Origin: Dasyornis broadbenti
Lineage: Eukaryota > Chordata > Aves > Passeriformes > Dasyornithidae
Length of the DNA stretch: 64,000 bases
NCBI GenBank assembly: GCA_013397935.1
Contig: VZRN01001863.1
Span: 62,001 to 126,000, forward strand
Direction of reading: 5' to 3'
The translations under genes and the position numbers were made by a program. The notes beneath the pieces are model-generated. The model was not told where the DNA came from and made no database searches. It saw nothing but the letters and a program-made list of their open reading frames with translations. Positions 12,432 through 24,450 of the stretch are shown one piece after another; position 1 is the stretch's first letter, and every line of letters starts with the position of its first letter.

Positions 12432-12985
12432 AGTCAAGGAATGGTTTGAGTTGGAAGATATCTTAAAGATCATCCACTTCCAACCCCCTGCCAAGGGCAG
12501 GGACACCTTCCGCTAGACCAGGTTGTGCCAAGCCCCATCCAACCTGGCCTAGAATCCTTCCAGGGATGGGACAGCCACAACTTCTCTGGGCAACCTGTGC
12601 CAGGGCCTCACCACCCTCACAGGGTAGAATTTCTTCCTAATATTTAATCTAAAACCAAGGTCCATCAGTTTGAAGCTATTCCCCCTTGCTCTGTCACTCC
12701 ACACTCTTGCCCAAAGCCCCTCTCCAGCTCTCATGGAGTCCCTTTAGGCACTGAATGGGGCTCTAAGGTCTCCCTGGAGCCTTCTCTCCTCCAGGTTGAA
12801 CAATCCCAGCTGTTCCAGCCTGTCCCGAGAGCAGAGGGGCTCCAGTCCTTGAAGCATCTTTGTGACCTCCTCTGGACCTGCTCTAACAGGTCCATGTCCT
12901 TCCTGTTGGAAGGACCAACACATATGTTCTCATCTTCATCCTCTGCAGGATCAGAGTGAGGGTTTCCCTGCCTCAGCTCTGCACC
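12432..12985 (-). mobile_element. CR1 LINE 3' portion, about 550 bp, minus orientation
   Basis: This is the longest CR1 copy in the window, inverted. The + strand reads 'ggaatggtttgagttggaag', then 'cttctctgggcaacctgtgc', then 'agaatttcttcctaatattt', then 'ccctggagccttctctcctc' and 'tcctctggacctgctctaac', which is the reverse complement of the avian CR1 3' half in the right order. The far edge near 12985 is approximate. Confidence 0.92.
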
Positions 12986-14368
12986 CTAGTAATTCCTAGC
13001 AGCTCTCCTTGGGTCCCAGCTCCCTGCTTCGTTTTCCAAAATGCTCTTTAATAAAAGTCAGGAGGACACAGAGAGGCAGAAATGCACTTGACTCTACCTC
13101 CAGACAATATCATGCAAACTTAGGAGCACTGGGACCTTAGTTCTGGTTTATGAGGTGGACAGCAGATGTGAGCAAGGGACTTCAAGCTCTCCTGATAATT
13201 TAGTGTAATAATGGTGTTAGCAAGAGCCAAATTGCTAACTTGGTTGTGGAAAAAATAATCAGCCTGCCAGACCATTGCCATGAAAACTCTAAGAGCAATG
13301 GAAACAGACTGGTCTGGAATGAAACCCACTCATTGTATCAGAATGACCGTAACATCTTGTGCATATTCATTGCCAAGTATGTTGGCTTTGGGGTTATTTG
13401 ACAAAATATGGCCTCAGCTGCTCTCTGCTGTTTGGCACCATGTCAGGAGAACGTGGAAAACAGTGAATCCTATTCCACAGACTTTTAGAAAAAAGGTGGG
13501 GGGTAAAAATGGAAAAGAAAGACAAAGGGTATTTTATATCATTTTCTCGTATTTTAAATTTTTTTTAATAGTAGTAATGATGCAAGCAAGCAATTGGATG
13601 GATTTTTTGTGATTTTTATTTCCTGGCTACAAAGGGAAATTTTTGTGGTGGAGAAAGTTCATAAAGCCTCTCTGCTATTTATCCCTTTGACCTCTGCATT
13701 ACCCCAGCTGTAGCTGGGATGACAGATGTACATCCATGCACTCAGAGTTGTGAGGTTAAAAGGAAAAGTGACTCATCCAGTATGAAACCCCCAGGATAAA
13801 AAATCCATTCAAAGTGAGAGAGGTGTTAGACCAGCAGCTGAATTTTGGCCACTCGCTGGATTGTCTTATGGGTTAGTGCTGTGCATCCATGTCTGCTTTG
13901 GGGTGGGCTTTCTGGACTGACTCCCTAAGGGCACAAGTGCTTGCTTCTGTTGAGAAGAGGTGGGGGGCAAACAAATCCCAGCTGCGCAAGTCCTGCTGGG
14001 ACACACAGCAGGGTGCTGGAACAGAAGCAGAGTTGGATGTGAGAGTACCCTTGTTCTGTGCCTGCTGTGGGAGAGGCTCCAGCTGGTGGGATGTGTGTCA
14101 TGGAAGCTGGTCTTTTTTAGGGCAGAAACACAAAGTAAATGGCCTTTGGCAGCCTTTTGTTGATAATTCCACTTTTTGGAACACTGGCCATGATCTCTCA
14201 GTTTCTGTGGTTTGTAACCAGTGTTTGAAATCAGGCTTTTTCCCTCTGTTCTTTTGGTTTTAAAAGAATCTATTTTTAGGGAGCAAAAGCGGCATTTACA
14301 GCTCTCTCTGTGTAAATCAGTTTTACTATAACCACTCTGAGGACAGCTTCATCCTCTTGGTCACAGAC

Positions 14369-14411
14369 CTATGCTGGGGATGTGTTGTGTGATAACACAT
14401 CCCCAGCTTAG
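14369..14411. repeat. hairpin with perfect 14-bp stem and 7-nt loop
   Basis: Bases 14373-14386 (gctggggatgtgtt) are the exact reverse complement of 14394-14407, separated by the loop gtgtgat. After one mismatch, three more pairs form (14369-14371 with 14409-14411), giving 17 of 18 paired positions. An arm this long with a small loop is far beyond chance in 64 kb. No known RNA family or transposon terminus is recognised. Confidence 0.9.
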
Positions 14412-16092
14412 TGGAGGAGGAAGCAGCTTGAACTACAGAACTATCCCAAGACAGGTATTCGTTGTTTTTGATGCTGTAAATGAATGGACTAGAAACAGAA
14501 CTGCAACAGTAGAGCTGACCACCATCACTTACATCTGGTTTATAGTGTTTAATCCATTGATTTCAGTGCTCTCTCCTGATGTCAGGCAGTTCTCTGCTGA
14601 CTGAGCAGCCTGGGGTGATCTTGGGTTTTGGTATCAGCGTGAGAAGCCTCATGGGCTCTGCCTGTCTGCTGAGCTTGGTGCTGGGATGTTACCACCAAAT
14701 CCCGGATCTCTGTAAAGCTGATCCTTTAATTTGTTGCTCTGTTTGATCCAACACTTACAGTTTCTTGCCTGCCCACGTGCTTGGATCCCCTCGTCAGTCA
14801 CAGAGCCCTCTGTCCTGGGCAGAGGGAAAATTGCATGTTCATATGGAAAATACCAACAATGTTGTTGGGTTTTGTTGCCACGGGAATGGGAGCTTGAACC
14901 AGAAATATAGCACTTCAGAGGACAGAAGGCTGCCTGTTGTGAAGGCAGACAGAATTCTGTCTTTAAACAATGACATGGAAAAAGAATGAGACATGGAAGG
15001 CCAATAACTGCTCTGTGAGTTAGTTTCTGTTTCTTTTGATCTTTAACGATAAATTTTCCCTCTTATGACTGTCTTATAATATAATCCTATATTGTACAGG
15101 ATTTTTCATGCACTTGCGTTAATAAATGGGATGATGTATTCCCCTCCTTCTCTCTCCGTGTGACTTTCTGTGAGTGAAATACTTTATTGAGAGATGAAAG
15201 ATACTATTTGCCTTCAGCCCACATAAATATCTTATGTTAACATACTAATGCATGAGCATCTGCAGTCTGCACCCAGATGTCAGCTGTGATGCCTTTTCAT
15301 CCTTCGATTTGATCACTGGGTTGCTTTTCTGTAGGAATGAATGGGATTCAAAGAGGAGCTGGATGATTCTGTGGTTAATGAGCGCATCTGGAGCTATAAA
15401 AAAGCCAGGCTATGAAGGAGTAGGAAGGTCAAACTGCCCCACACATGTACTGCAGACAGCAGGACTCTGCTGAGCTCCCCGGTGCTGGTGGAGGTACCTT
15501 AAATAGCTGGGGCTTATTCCCATTGATGCTGGCAGAATGGAGCTCAGTGTCACACCCAGCTCCAGACCCAACGTTCTGTGCCCCCAATGTCTTTTCCACC
15601 TCTGGGAACCACCCTCTGCTAATGTATAGCTTGTCTGATGTGTTTAAAACAAACTACAGACTTCTGCAACTTTGCACCAAGGCAATTGCAAGGAGCCAGT
15701 TCCAATAATTTCTTTGTTGGAGTATTTCCACCCGCACAAATGAGAAGCAGGTCAGTGCAAGGCCTTGATGCTCCAGTTCAGCTGCCATCCCAACTTGTCA
15801 AGGCACAGAAAACACCCAGTAAGAAGTGAGCTCCCAACAACGATCATGATGAACACTCAAAATTACTCCTTCTTCAAAGCTCCTGGGAGTTTGGTCTTCT
15901 GCTGGCTCATAGCATGCCCATCTGTGATGCACCACCGAAACACACAGCCAAACACCGTATCAGTAGAGAAGGAGGAACACAGAGCTTGTGCTGGCAGAAA
16001 GGAGAGGTTTTCCAAGGCAGGGAGGGGCAATTAGGCCACAACACCCTCGGCTTCGAGCTGGAGGCTGAGACAGTGGCACTGAGCAAGGTCTC

Positions 16093-16109
16093 GGCTGACT
16101 GAGTCAGCC
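16093..16109. promoter_or_regulatory. dyad-symmetric AP-1/MAF-like site
   Basis: GGCTGACT-G-AGTCAGCC is a perfect 8-bp dyad around one central base and contains TGAGTCA, the AP-1 core. MAF/NF-E2 factors bind GC-flanked versions of this core, but the half-site spacing here is not a textbook MARE. Function is inferred from the motif only. Confidence 0.25.
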
Positions 16110-17989
16110 TTATCGGCCAGACCGTGACAGAGGGAGCAAATTACGGATGGGCTGTCAGGGCCACCTGGCATGGCCTGCCAGCATTAAGTAGCATCGCAGC
16201 CACTGGCCACTTCCCACAGGAGTTTTGAGGACGTTTTTGAAAAAAATGTGCAGGGAGGTTGTATTAAACACTCTGCCCAGCTGACAGGAGTGTCTGCTCA
16301 GGACTGGCTAAATTCATGCTGTATTTTCAATCTGTTCATTGCCCATTACACTGTGTGCCTGTGTTAGCTGTCAGGAACTATGTTAAATTTCTTTTTTACT
16401 TTGTCTCTCAAGAAGGATTTCAGCCCCAGATGCTGCGTTCTCTCCCAAGGAGTGGGGGTTGCATGCAGAGTGTGTGTTCTGGGCTCTGCTCATGTTGAGC
16501 AAGAGGCTGATGGTGACCACATTCCAGGAGGAGAGAGAAGGTCTGACCCAGAGCAGGGGGCAGTGGATCCTCCCAGCTCCGCGATGCTCCAGGATGTGCA
16601 TGTAGGGTGTGCAGGAGACCCCATTCCTTCTTCCTCTGCATGATTCCTGTCTGCTTCCTTTGCACCTCCCTCCCACAGCCAACCCAAAATCAAGGCCAGG
16701 AGAAGGAGCGGGGAAAGGAGCTGCTGGTCAGCTCACAGTCAAAAGAGGGACTGGGATGCAGAGGAATGTCCAGGCAGTAATATGATGAACTTTGGTGTCT
16801 ATTCACTTTGCCTTACTTGAAAAAGTGTCTCTAAGACTATGAAAATAAATAGTCCTGCTGTGTCTCAATTGTCTTTTCAGCCAGCAAAGTCTATGATGCA
16901 ACTGCTGGCTGGCTGGTGTGAAGTCAGACACAGAGCAGCTAATGCTGGCTTCCTGCTCACCTGAATTCCCACCCAGAAAGTGACTATGCCAATTTAAGTA
17001 AATTAATTTAGAAACAGGTTCTTTCAGGCCACACAGTTTCTATAGGTCCCTGAGGAGCGAGTGCCAAAGGGGAGCTCATTCTTTCCTGCTCATTGTTTCG
17101 CGGCTGCCCTGTCAAAGTAGGAACAAAGGCTGCATTTAGCAGGAGCTGTGGCAGCAGCCGATGCCATCCGGGCCTCCTTTCTGCTTGTCCCAGTGATTCA
17201 CAGGGGTCATAACAGACCACGCTCTCCTCATGGCCAGAAGATTTCCCTTTCACTTGAATCAGATTAATCCAAAATTATTCTGTCAAGATCAGGAGAGTAA
17301 CCATGGCATTACCTATCTGGATGGCTGAAAGCCTATTATTAATCCCACTAATTCTGTGTTTCACTGTCAAGCTAGTGAGTCAGTCACTGGTCTGTATTTG
17401 TGTATGTGTAATGCTTTTAGGGATAAAAACAAGATCCTTGGGTTTTGCAGAGCACAATTCCGTTATTTTACTTTAAAATAAGCATGGCATGCATCCTAAA
17501 TACAGAAATATCCATTGTTTTCCAGTTGAGTTCAAGCAGAACTGTTGGAACTGCTAAATCGAATTTCTGAATTTTGTGCTAGTTACTTTTTTACTACTCG
17601 AGTATGTGTGGCAGATGCTGGTATTGTGTTAAAAATCGTTTATGTAACATGTAGTGAAATATATTGCTTACATGTGTAGCCACAACATGTTGGCAGAATG
17701 TGAGTTTTTATTTCAGTTTGATGTGAGGTAACAAGTACTTGAGTATTATCCAATGCTGCCTCCTTGGCCAGCCAAGACTCTTCTGTTCAAGGGTAATAAC
17801 TATTTTACCACAACAATGTGAAGCCAGGACAGCTACTGGGAGGGGGGAATGGATTTATTCTGAGCACCTACAGCAAGAAGAGTGTTTATTATTTCAATAT
17901 TGAGTCTCAGATGTGGAGGTTTTTAGGCTGGAAATGGATGCACGGGAATGCAGGGCTAGAGAAGGCATCCCAGCCTCTCAGCCTGCTCC

Positions 17990-18240
17990 AGAGGGTGAAG
18001 CATCTGGCCGATCCTGGCTGTGGCTGATCCTGGATCCGGGCTCGGCGTGCTCCCTCCCGGCCGCTCCGGGAATCGCAGCGTGGCCCGGGCCAGGGGCCGG
18101 AGGCAGCGCCGGTATCCGGTCCCGAGCACACGGCTCTGGCTGTCGGTCACCGGCTGCCGGGAGAGCCGGCGGGTCCCGCGGGATGCACCGCCGGGCCGGG
18201 CCGGGCCGGGCCGGGCGAGATGGCGAGGCACAACCAACGG
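17990..18240. promoter_or_regulatory. isolated CpG-rich patch
   Basis: About 250 bp are GC- and CpG-rich (for example 'cgtggcccgggcc' and 'ggtcccgcgggatgcaccg') in an otherwise AT-leaning, CpG-poor neighbourhood. Open frames run through it on both strands, as expected in GC-rich DNA, and none is recognisable. It could be a small orphan CpG island (promoter or enhancer of an unannotated transcript) or GC-rich repeat sequence. Confidence 0.4.
18191..18215. repeat. (CCGGG)5 microsatellite
   Basis: Five uninterrupted copies of the pentamer ccggg lie inside the CpG-rich patch. Slippage and assembly error are likely at such a site. Confidence 0.9.
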
Positions 18241-18559
18241 GCTCAATGCAGATGATGCACAAAGCATAAAGCAGTGTTTTGCCCAGTGGGAGGGGTGGGT
18301 GGGCTGTCTGGCCAGCAGCCAGGGCCTGCGGGAGAACAGCTCCAACCCGTCAGGGAAGGGAACGCAAGTGGAGCACTTGGTGAGGACAAAACCCAGGGAT
18401 GTCAGGGGAGCTGGGCAGCAGCACGAGGTGAGGATGATTCCCGAGAATGCAAGGGGAGCTGGACAGACTCCGCACCTGTGTCACATTGGAAACCACATGG
18501 CTGCCTTGAGACATCTCCCGTGAAAAAAATAGTGCCACACTGAGGCATGGAAAGTCACT

Positions 18560-18712
18560 TTGCACAACCAAATGGCTCTGAGTTCAACAAGAGATTGGAC
18601 AACATTCTCAGATACCTTATGGATTTCTAGGGGTTGTCCTGTGGAGGGTCGGGAGCTGGACTCAATCATCCTTGTGGATCCCTTCCACGTAAGCATATTC
18701 TATGATTCCAAG
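18560..18712 (+). mobile_element. CR1-related LINE 3'-end fragment
   Basis: The run 'ctggactcaatcatccttgt' then 'ggatcccttccac' and 'atattctatgattcc' matches a CR1 subfamily 3' terminus, including the attctatg-type end. The upstream boundary is approximate because divergence is high. Confidence 0.7.
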
Positions 18713-19040
18713 GGAACTTTCGAACAGCCCAAGAGTGTTCTTGAATTTCTTGCAGCAAAATGATCCCTGAAAGTGATGTGGAAAAGGCAGCTCCGGGCAT
18801 GCCAGGCCCTGCTGGGAGCTGGGCAGCCATGGCCACATTCCCGGCTGCCCTTTGCTGCTCATGGGCAGTGTGTGCAGCGGGGCGTAAAACCACAGCAGCA
18901 GAGCTGTGCGACACGCTGCCCCCTCCAAGAAAACTGAACACAAATACTCGCTCTGCCCAGGGTGAGTCATTTCATTTTTGACTTCCCAAAATCATTACAG
19001 GGACAGCTTGTTAGGCCACAATGCCAGGGTTGGATCCGCA

Positions 19041-19091
19041 GCTAATTAAAAATAGCTTCATCTCTTGGGACCTGAAATGTTGCTAATTAAA
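19041..19091. promoter_or_regulatory. paired homeodomain-type motifs (possible non-coding regulatory element)
   Basis: The 10-bp sequence gctaattaaa occurs twice, at 19041-19050 and 19082-19091. Each copy contains the TAATTA homeodomain core. An AP-1 core TGAGTCA lies just upstream at about 18963. Such clusters are seen in conserved enhancers, but conservation cannot be judged from one sequence. Confidence 0.25.
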
Positions 19092-19904
19092 GTGTTTCTC
19101 CTGAACTTATTAGGGGTTTATAATTTGTATGAGCTGAAAATTTGTCTGTAGGGCCAAAAATATTTACCTTGTGATAAGTTTCCTCTGTCACACCCATACA
19201 TGCAATGTAAGCCAGATTGAGCAGACTGGAAATGAAGATTTATTTTATGGTCTTTTAATGTGTTTCTTGAATTACAAATGAGAAAATACAATTTAATTTT
19301 CTTCTGAATTTCCATCCAGCTCTACAGCAAGTAAAAAAGTCAAGGGACATTTTTATGTTAAAGCAAGTATCGTTATTAGTCTCTTGGTTGTATGAATACA
19401 TATTTTCCAAACATATTCTTTTTCTGTATTAACCATGGAGCTTTAAATCTTCATTAACTAGAATAACTCAGTTCAGTAATTGCTAAACAGAGCTGAAGTG
19501 AAGACATGTATAACAAAGAGCAAACTAGAACATAAAACCACACAATTATATCATTGCAATTATATCAGGAGTTATGAAAATGCTTGTAAAGAACACTGGA
19601 GTCTGTTTACATGTCAGGAATTGTTCAATGTATATACTCTTTACAGATTTTCAATTTCATTTCTTGCAGTGGCTGTTTAAATTCATTGCTTGTCTACTGT
19701 TTTTTTCTCTTCTTGTTGATGATTTTCTAATGTAAGGGAAGAACACAGCCCATACTGATATAAGCTCTTTGCGTTATTTAAGTATGCTTAGAAAATGTGG
19801 AGCTGAAGGTGCTTCCACATATGCTGTTTACTGTAGAACCATTGTGAGAGAAATCTCTGCCTCTGCACTTCTCCAGATCATGCCAGAAATGAACTGCCTT
19901 GTGT

Positions 19905-20165
19905 ATCCTATCCCAGGCAGAGCAAGAAAAAGTATTTGCTCTGGAATAATGCCAGCAAGTGAATGGTGTGACTTGACCTATGGAGATGGAGCATGGGCAT
20001 ATGTAGAAGATATATTTTCCCATTCCAGCAGCTGGAGTGAAAGCAGTTCACTGCCTTATTTAATACCTCTACATGAATGCCCATGCTCAGGCATTCACTG
20101 TTTACTTGTGCTGAGTATACAGTGCACACACTGTGCCTCTTCTTCTGCCTGGGAAGGAATAAAGA
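19905..20165. repeat. long imperfect inverted repeat (foldback)
   Basis: The left arm contains gagcatgggcat at 19989-20000 followed by atgtaga. The right arm contains the reverse complement of gagcatgggcat-tc-atgtagag at about 20067-20088, a 2-nt indel apart. Farther out, 'cccaggcag' at 19912-19920 pairs with 'ctgcctggg' at 20145-20153. The spacing between blocks differs by about 12 nt, so the arms are degenerate. Smaller perfect hairpins are nested inside (for example tgaatgcc / ggcattca around 20074-20095). This fits an old foldback element or a hairpin-forming transcript. No terminal target duplication was found. Confidence 0.6.
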
Positions 20166-23100
20166 TCTACTGTTGAAGTCAGACAAATATTTTTAAAATC
20201 GAGTGATGTGCCAGAAAGGATTTCAGGAACTCCAGAAGTTAACAATTCCACCACTGCGTTTTGCTGTGTAGATGTTGCTGCCCAGAGGAAGGATCAGGAC
20301 TCACACTTCCAGGGTTGCCCTGCTTCAGCACTGAAATGGGAATTCAGAGAAAAACCTTTGCAGGAGCAGCTCCAGATCAGGCAGGAGATGAGGGACCTCT
20401 GGGAAGAAGACTGACCCTGTCCCCTTCTGACCTGGGTGGCTCTGCATGAACCATGAATGATACAAAACACAAATGAAGAGATGATGTGTGAGAATGATGA
20501 GAAGCTAAAGGACTAAGTGCTCTGCAGTTGGAGGAAAGGTATGTTCTCTCTGCTTGCTGGCTGCTGGCAGGCCTAGGGGTCATGGGTCTGTCAGAGTGGA
20601 ATTTACTTACACCTGTGATCAACCAAATTTAGGAAGGATGCTGTCATCTTCCCTAGGATCTCAATTCTGAGATCTGAGATTTCAGAATCTCAGGACAAAG
20701 CTAATGAGCCTTCTGCACAAGCATTTTTCATCAGCTGGGTTTCCCTTCCAAGGTGTCAGTAAATTATGTTGTGTGCAAAGACGGGATGTGACAAGCCAGC
20801 ACAGGCTGATGCTGAATGAGTAAGGACATGGAGCTGAGACTGCTGGAGCCAGTCAGCAGTGAAACCGCAGAGCTTGAGAGCTCTCTTTAGCACAAAAAAC
20901 CCAGATGCAGTGACCTTTCGTCATGTGAGGAATCTCTTTTGAATAAATATACCTCAGTTCCATGTGGAAAACCCACACACATAGCAGGAGCTATGCCCAG
21001 CAGATGATTGCTGCCTTAAGTGCAGTGACTGAAAATTATTGTCTCTCCACAGAGAAATATTTCATCCTGATCTGACTTCAGACTGGTCCAATATGGTTTT
21101 TTTTAAGGTCTGTTTTTTTTTATCCACTAATTAGCCTAAATAAAATAAAGGTTAAGATTTTCGTGGGTTTTTTTTTTTTTTTCCCATGGATTTGTAATAT
21201 TTTTTACCCATATTTCTTAACTACATCTTTCTCTAAACCTAAAAAGAATAATGTGATTGGCTGGCCTTTCCTATTTCTGGATTTGATTTATGCTGGAGTC
21301 TGTGAAGGAATGACTCACAGAGCCTTTACACTGGCTGCTTAGCCTTGTACAGAATCTGTATTGAAATCCAGGGCATGCAGAGGAAGGTCTGCCCAGTGCA
21401 GCGTGGGATGACCCAGCCCTCTTCCACATTCCCTCTTGGACTTCATTCTGCAATAAAATGTGCTTCTCCTCCACAAACCCCTATGTTTAAGGTGTCACAA
21501 GGTTAAACTCCTTGCAGGTTGCTTTCTGACCTTCAGGCAGGGTGAGGGTGATCTGTCTGTGTTACTTCAAAGTGTTCATTTCTTTCCCTAGCAGTGAAAA
21601 GCACTGCTCTGTGGAGAGCACAGGGGCCGGGTGGGCAATGCTCAGAGGTGCCTGCTTGCCAGCCACCCAGGTACGTTCCACTTTTCTTACACCCCAGCTG
21701 TGGTGACACAGGGAGATGGGAATGTGTCTTTCTGCAGAAATCAGCATCTTCCTCAGGCTCTGACTGCTTGGACTATTTCCTTCTTAGTTCAAACAGGGAA
21801 CACAGGGTGATTCATCATTCCTGCTAGCCAAGTTTACAAAAGAGTTTATTCATTTGCTGAGGCAAGGGCCAAGTTTTGATTAAAAACCATAAAATGTGGA
21901 TATGGTTAAAAAATGTTTCAGCCTGGACAGTGCCTCCTTTGCATGCAAAGGATGGAAGTCACAGTCTTCAGAGCTGTCCACCCTAAATGCCCCCTGACAT
22001 ATTTCAAAGGAGAATATCAGAACATAATTTATAAAAGCTGTCTTGTGTCCTGCAAGCCCCTCAGATGCTTAGCAAGGTCTGCAGTCTGCACCACTATATC
22101 CTCTGGTTTTTCTGGGCATCCCTGGATAGTCTGGAAAATCTAATTAAAACATGGGCAATGTAATTTTAAATAAGAAGGGGAGAATATGTGTCTTTTTCCC
22201 TCCCTGAATTCAGACTCCTCTAATTCTGTATGGGTGCACTTGTACAGTTTTAAATAAGCCAGACAGGCAGTTACCAGTTTTTTCTGTGTTTGCAGAAGTT
22301 TAAATGGCCTTGTGAACGTGCAGCTGGGCACGGCTCAGAGCACTGCCAGGCCAGCCTGCACCGTACCATAATTACATCGAATAGGAACACGAGCCATCAG
22401 ATTCCTCCCTGGGACACTCCTGGTGAATCCAGCTTTAGTGCCCCAAACCTGGCACAGAGACAGCTGGAGGTACCGCTCTGTATGACTGACCTTTTCCATC
22501 TGAACACTATGTGTTTATCTCATCTTAAGTCTCATGTAGATTATCTGCAGCAGAATTTAAGGCATAAATCCCATCCTTTCACTTCTCTCTGTTGCACTTT
22601 GGTGTCCTCAAGGGGTGCAGCCTTGAATAACACTCAGTTATTCATGACTGCCTGCAGCCTTCCAGTCTGCTCAGCTCAGCTGCGCCAACGCCAGGGTGGC
22701 TCAGGGCCTCACAGGACTGAGTTCCCAAAACAGTGTATCGGCATAAAAGCCTTTTGCCCGTTCCAGGAGAATCCTGGCATAGGTCAGACTGCTCAGGAAA
22801 CCTTCAGAGCAGGAGAGTGTTTGCAGCCAAGGTCTCTGAGTTTTGTCAGAAGATAAAGCGTGGTATATTTGATACCTCAGTGTTTCACACACTGGGTTTG
22901 TTTAGCCTTTGCAGGGCAGCCTCATGCAGAGACACCTGAGCTGGCCTGGACTGACTGCTGGACAAAGTTACCTGCAATCTAGAGAGCAGATGCCAAGCAG
23001 GGAGCCATGGATGCGTGTTGAGCAGTAGGCTGTGTGGAAGTGCAGTAACCTGGTGTAGCTTTCCGTTGCTGCTGTGCAGAGTGTGATATTCCAAGAGGAA

Positions 23101-24159
23101 ATTGTACTCAGGTGTGTTCGCGGTGAGGTGTGCGTAGCTGGCCACGTTGCCTTTTTCCAGTGTTTGCATCTTAGTTCCCCCTTCTCCCTATGATGGAGAT
23201 GTTTCTCTAATGCTCAAAGCATTTGATTCAGGATGGCTTCCTGACAAAAGCCCAGGAATTTTGCTGTCAGGAGATGCTCTGTGATTTCACTGTCAGCTGG
23301 GTACCAGACAGTGCCAAGCCCACAGGTGCAGCTGGCACTATCCCAGTCCATATCCCCTTCCCTCACCTCAGTAGCCACCCTGCTTCTGCCCATCACCAAA
23401 AATACAGTTTGTGTTTCCTTTGGTACACCAAATCCTCAGCTTGTGAGATCCACCTGTGCACACGCTAAAGGAATACTAATAATTAGATGATACATCAGCA
23501 GACAGCACCTTCACAGAATGGCACAAACTTTTATCTATGGCTGATGTAAAGACACTGCTCAGACTTTTGGCTGGATCTTTGAACAGCAGAGATTGGATGT
23601 TGGCATGCCTTGACTTTTGGCTTCCATCCTTGCTCTTCTAGGATCTGGTGTGATTATTTTTTCATTCATGAAAAACAAAGGAAGAGCAACAGACACACAG
23701 CTAATTTTAGAATTTGTTCCTGTACAAAGGCCTTTTTACACATTTAAGTTTTAGCTACAGTTTCATGGAGAAACCTGAGCTATGCTGAGGTCAGAAAGAG
23801 CTGTTATCCAGACATATTCTTGCCTCCTCCATTCTGACTCACTGCATTGCTTTATGGGAAATCCTATATGGCATGACGTAAGTACTCTTCAGATAGTTTT
23901 AATATTTCCTCTGCCTAGGTCTTGTACAAACCCTTGTAATATGAGAGACAAGGGGGCATCCAAAAATACTTGTGTGCACTTTCAGCAGCCAAGCCCTCTG
24001 CAAAGGGATTTTTACTCTACTTTTAAGGAACATAAGGGCTTCAAACACCCACAGGATGCTTGATTCTCCTGGTTTTAAAGCAGATCTCCATGTCATGGCT
24101 CTCCAGGTTTGATTGTTCCTCTCACATATTCTCACTCCTCTCTCTGTCTGCAGTTTGTG
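20166..24159. other. intergenic region, nothing confidently identified
   Basis: It includes a poly(T) tract near 21168-21182. The longest open frame upstream of P4HA2 (22290-22856, 188 codons) lies here but shows no recognisable domain and many low-complexity Ser/His/Gln stretches. Nothing else stands out. Confidence 0.5.
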
Positions 24160-24450
24160 TAGGGTCTGTGTAGGGGTTTTTCCCCGCTTTTTAAATTCAT
24201 TGAAACTGCTGCTGTTGTCAATGGCCTCAGCATTGTTCAGCAGCAGGTCCCTCCCTCTTGGAGCCACTGGCATTGGCTCCACTGGGCGTGGGGGGAGCTT
24301 CCAGCAGCTTCCCACAGATGCCACACCTGTAGCCCCCCAGTACCAAAATGTGGCCACACAAACCCAACATACCTCTACAAACACATTTTTAGTCCTTTCT
24401 ACTAAAAGAGAGGAAAAAAGTCTATTTCTCCCTAACATAAGAGCAAAAAG
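24160..24450. mobile_element. LTR-like fragment of an endogenous retrovirus
   Basis: The segment with 'cagcaggtccctccctcttg', 'gagccactggcattggctcc' and 'ggggagcttccagcagcttc', followed by 'gtagccccccagtaccaaaa', resembles LTR sequence that recurs in passerine genomes. This is recognition by eye, not a database match. Ends, orientation and subfamily are not resolved, and no coding remnant is present. Confidence 0.45.

Larger units (their letters stand above)
12986..17989. other. intergenic region with one strong hairpin, no confident gene
   Basis: Apart from the hairpin at 14369-14411 and a short dyad at 16093-16109, I see nothing interpretable. The open frames present, up to about 124 codons, show no domain or exon structure that I recognise. 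Confidence 0.5.

Noticed and set aside
17907..18523. Overlapping long open frames on both strands across the CpG-rich patch
   Set aside because: GC-rich DNA lacks stop codons in every frame; the Arg/Gly/Pro-rich translations are low complexity.
22290..22856. 188-codon open frame on the + strand, the longest in the upstream region
   Set aside because: No recognisable domain, no exon or promoter context, and a composition typical of translated non-coding DNA.
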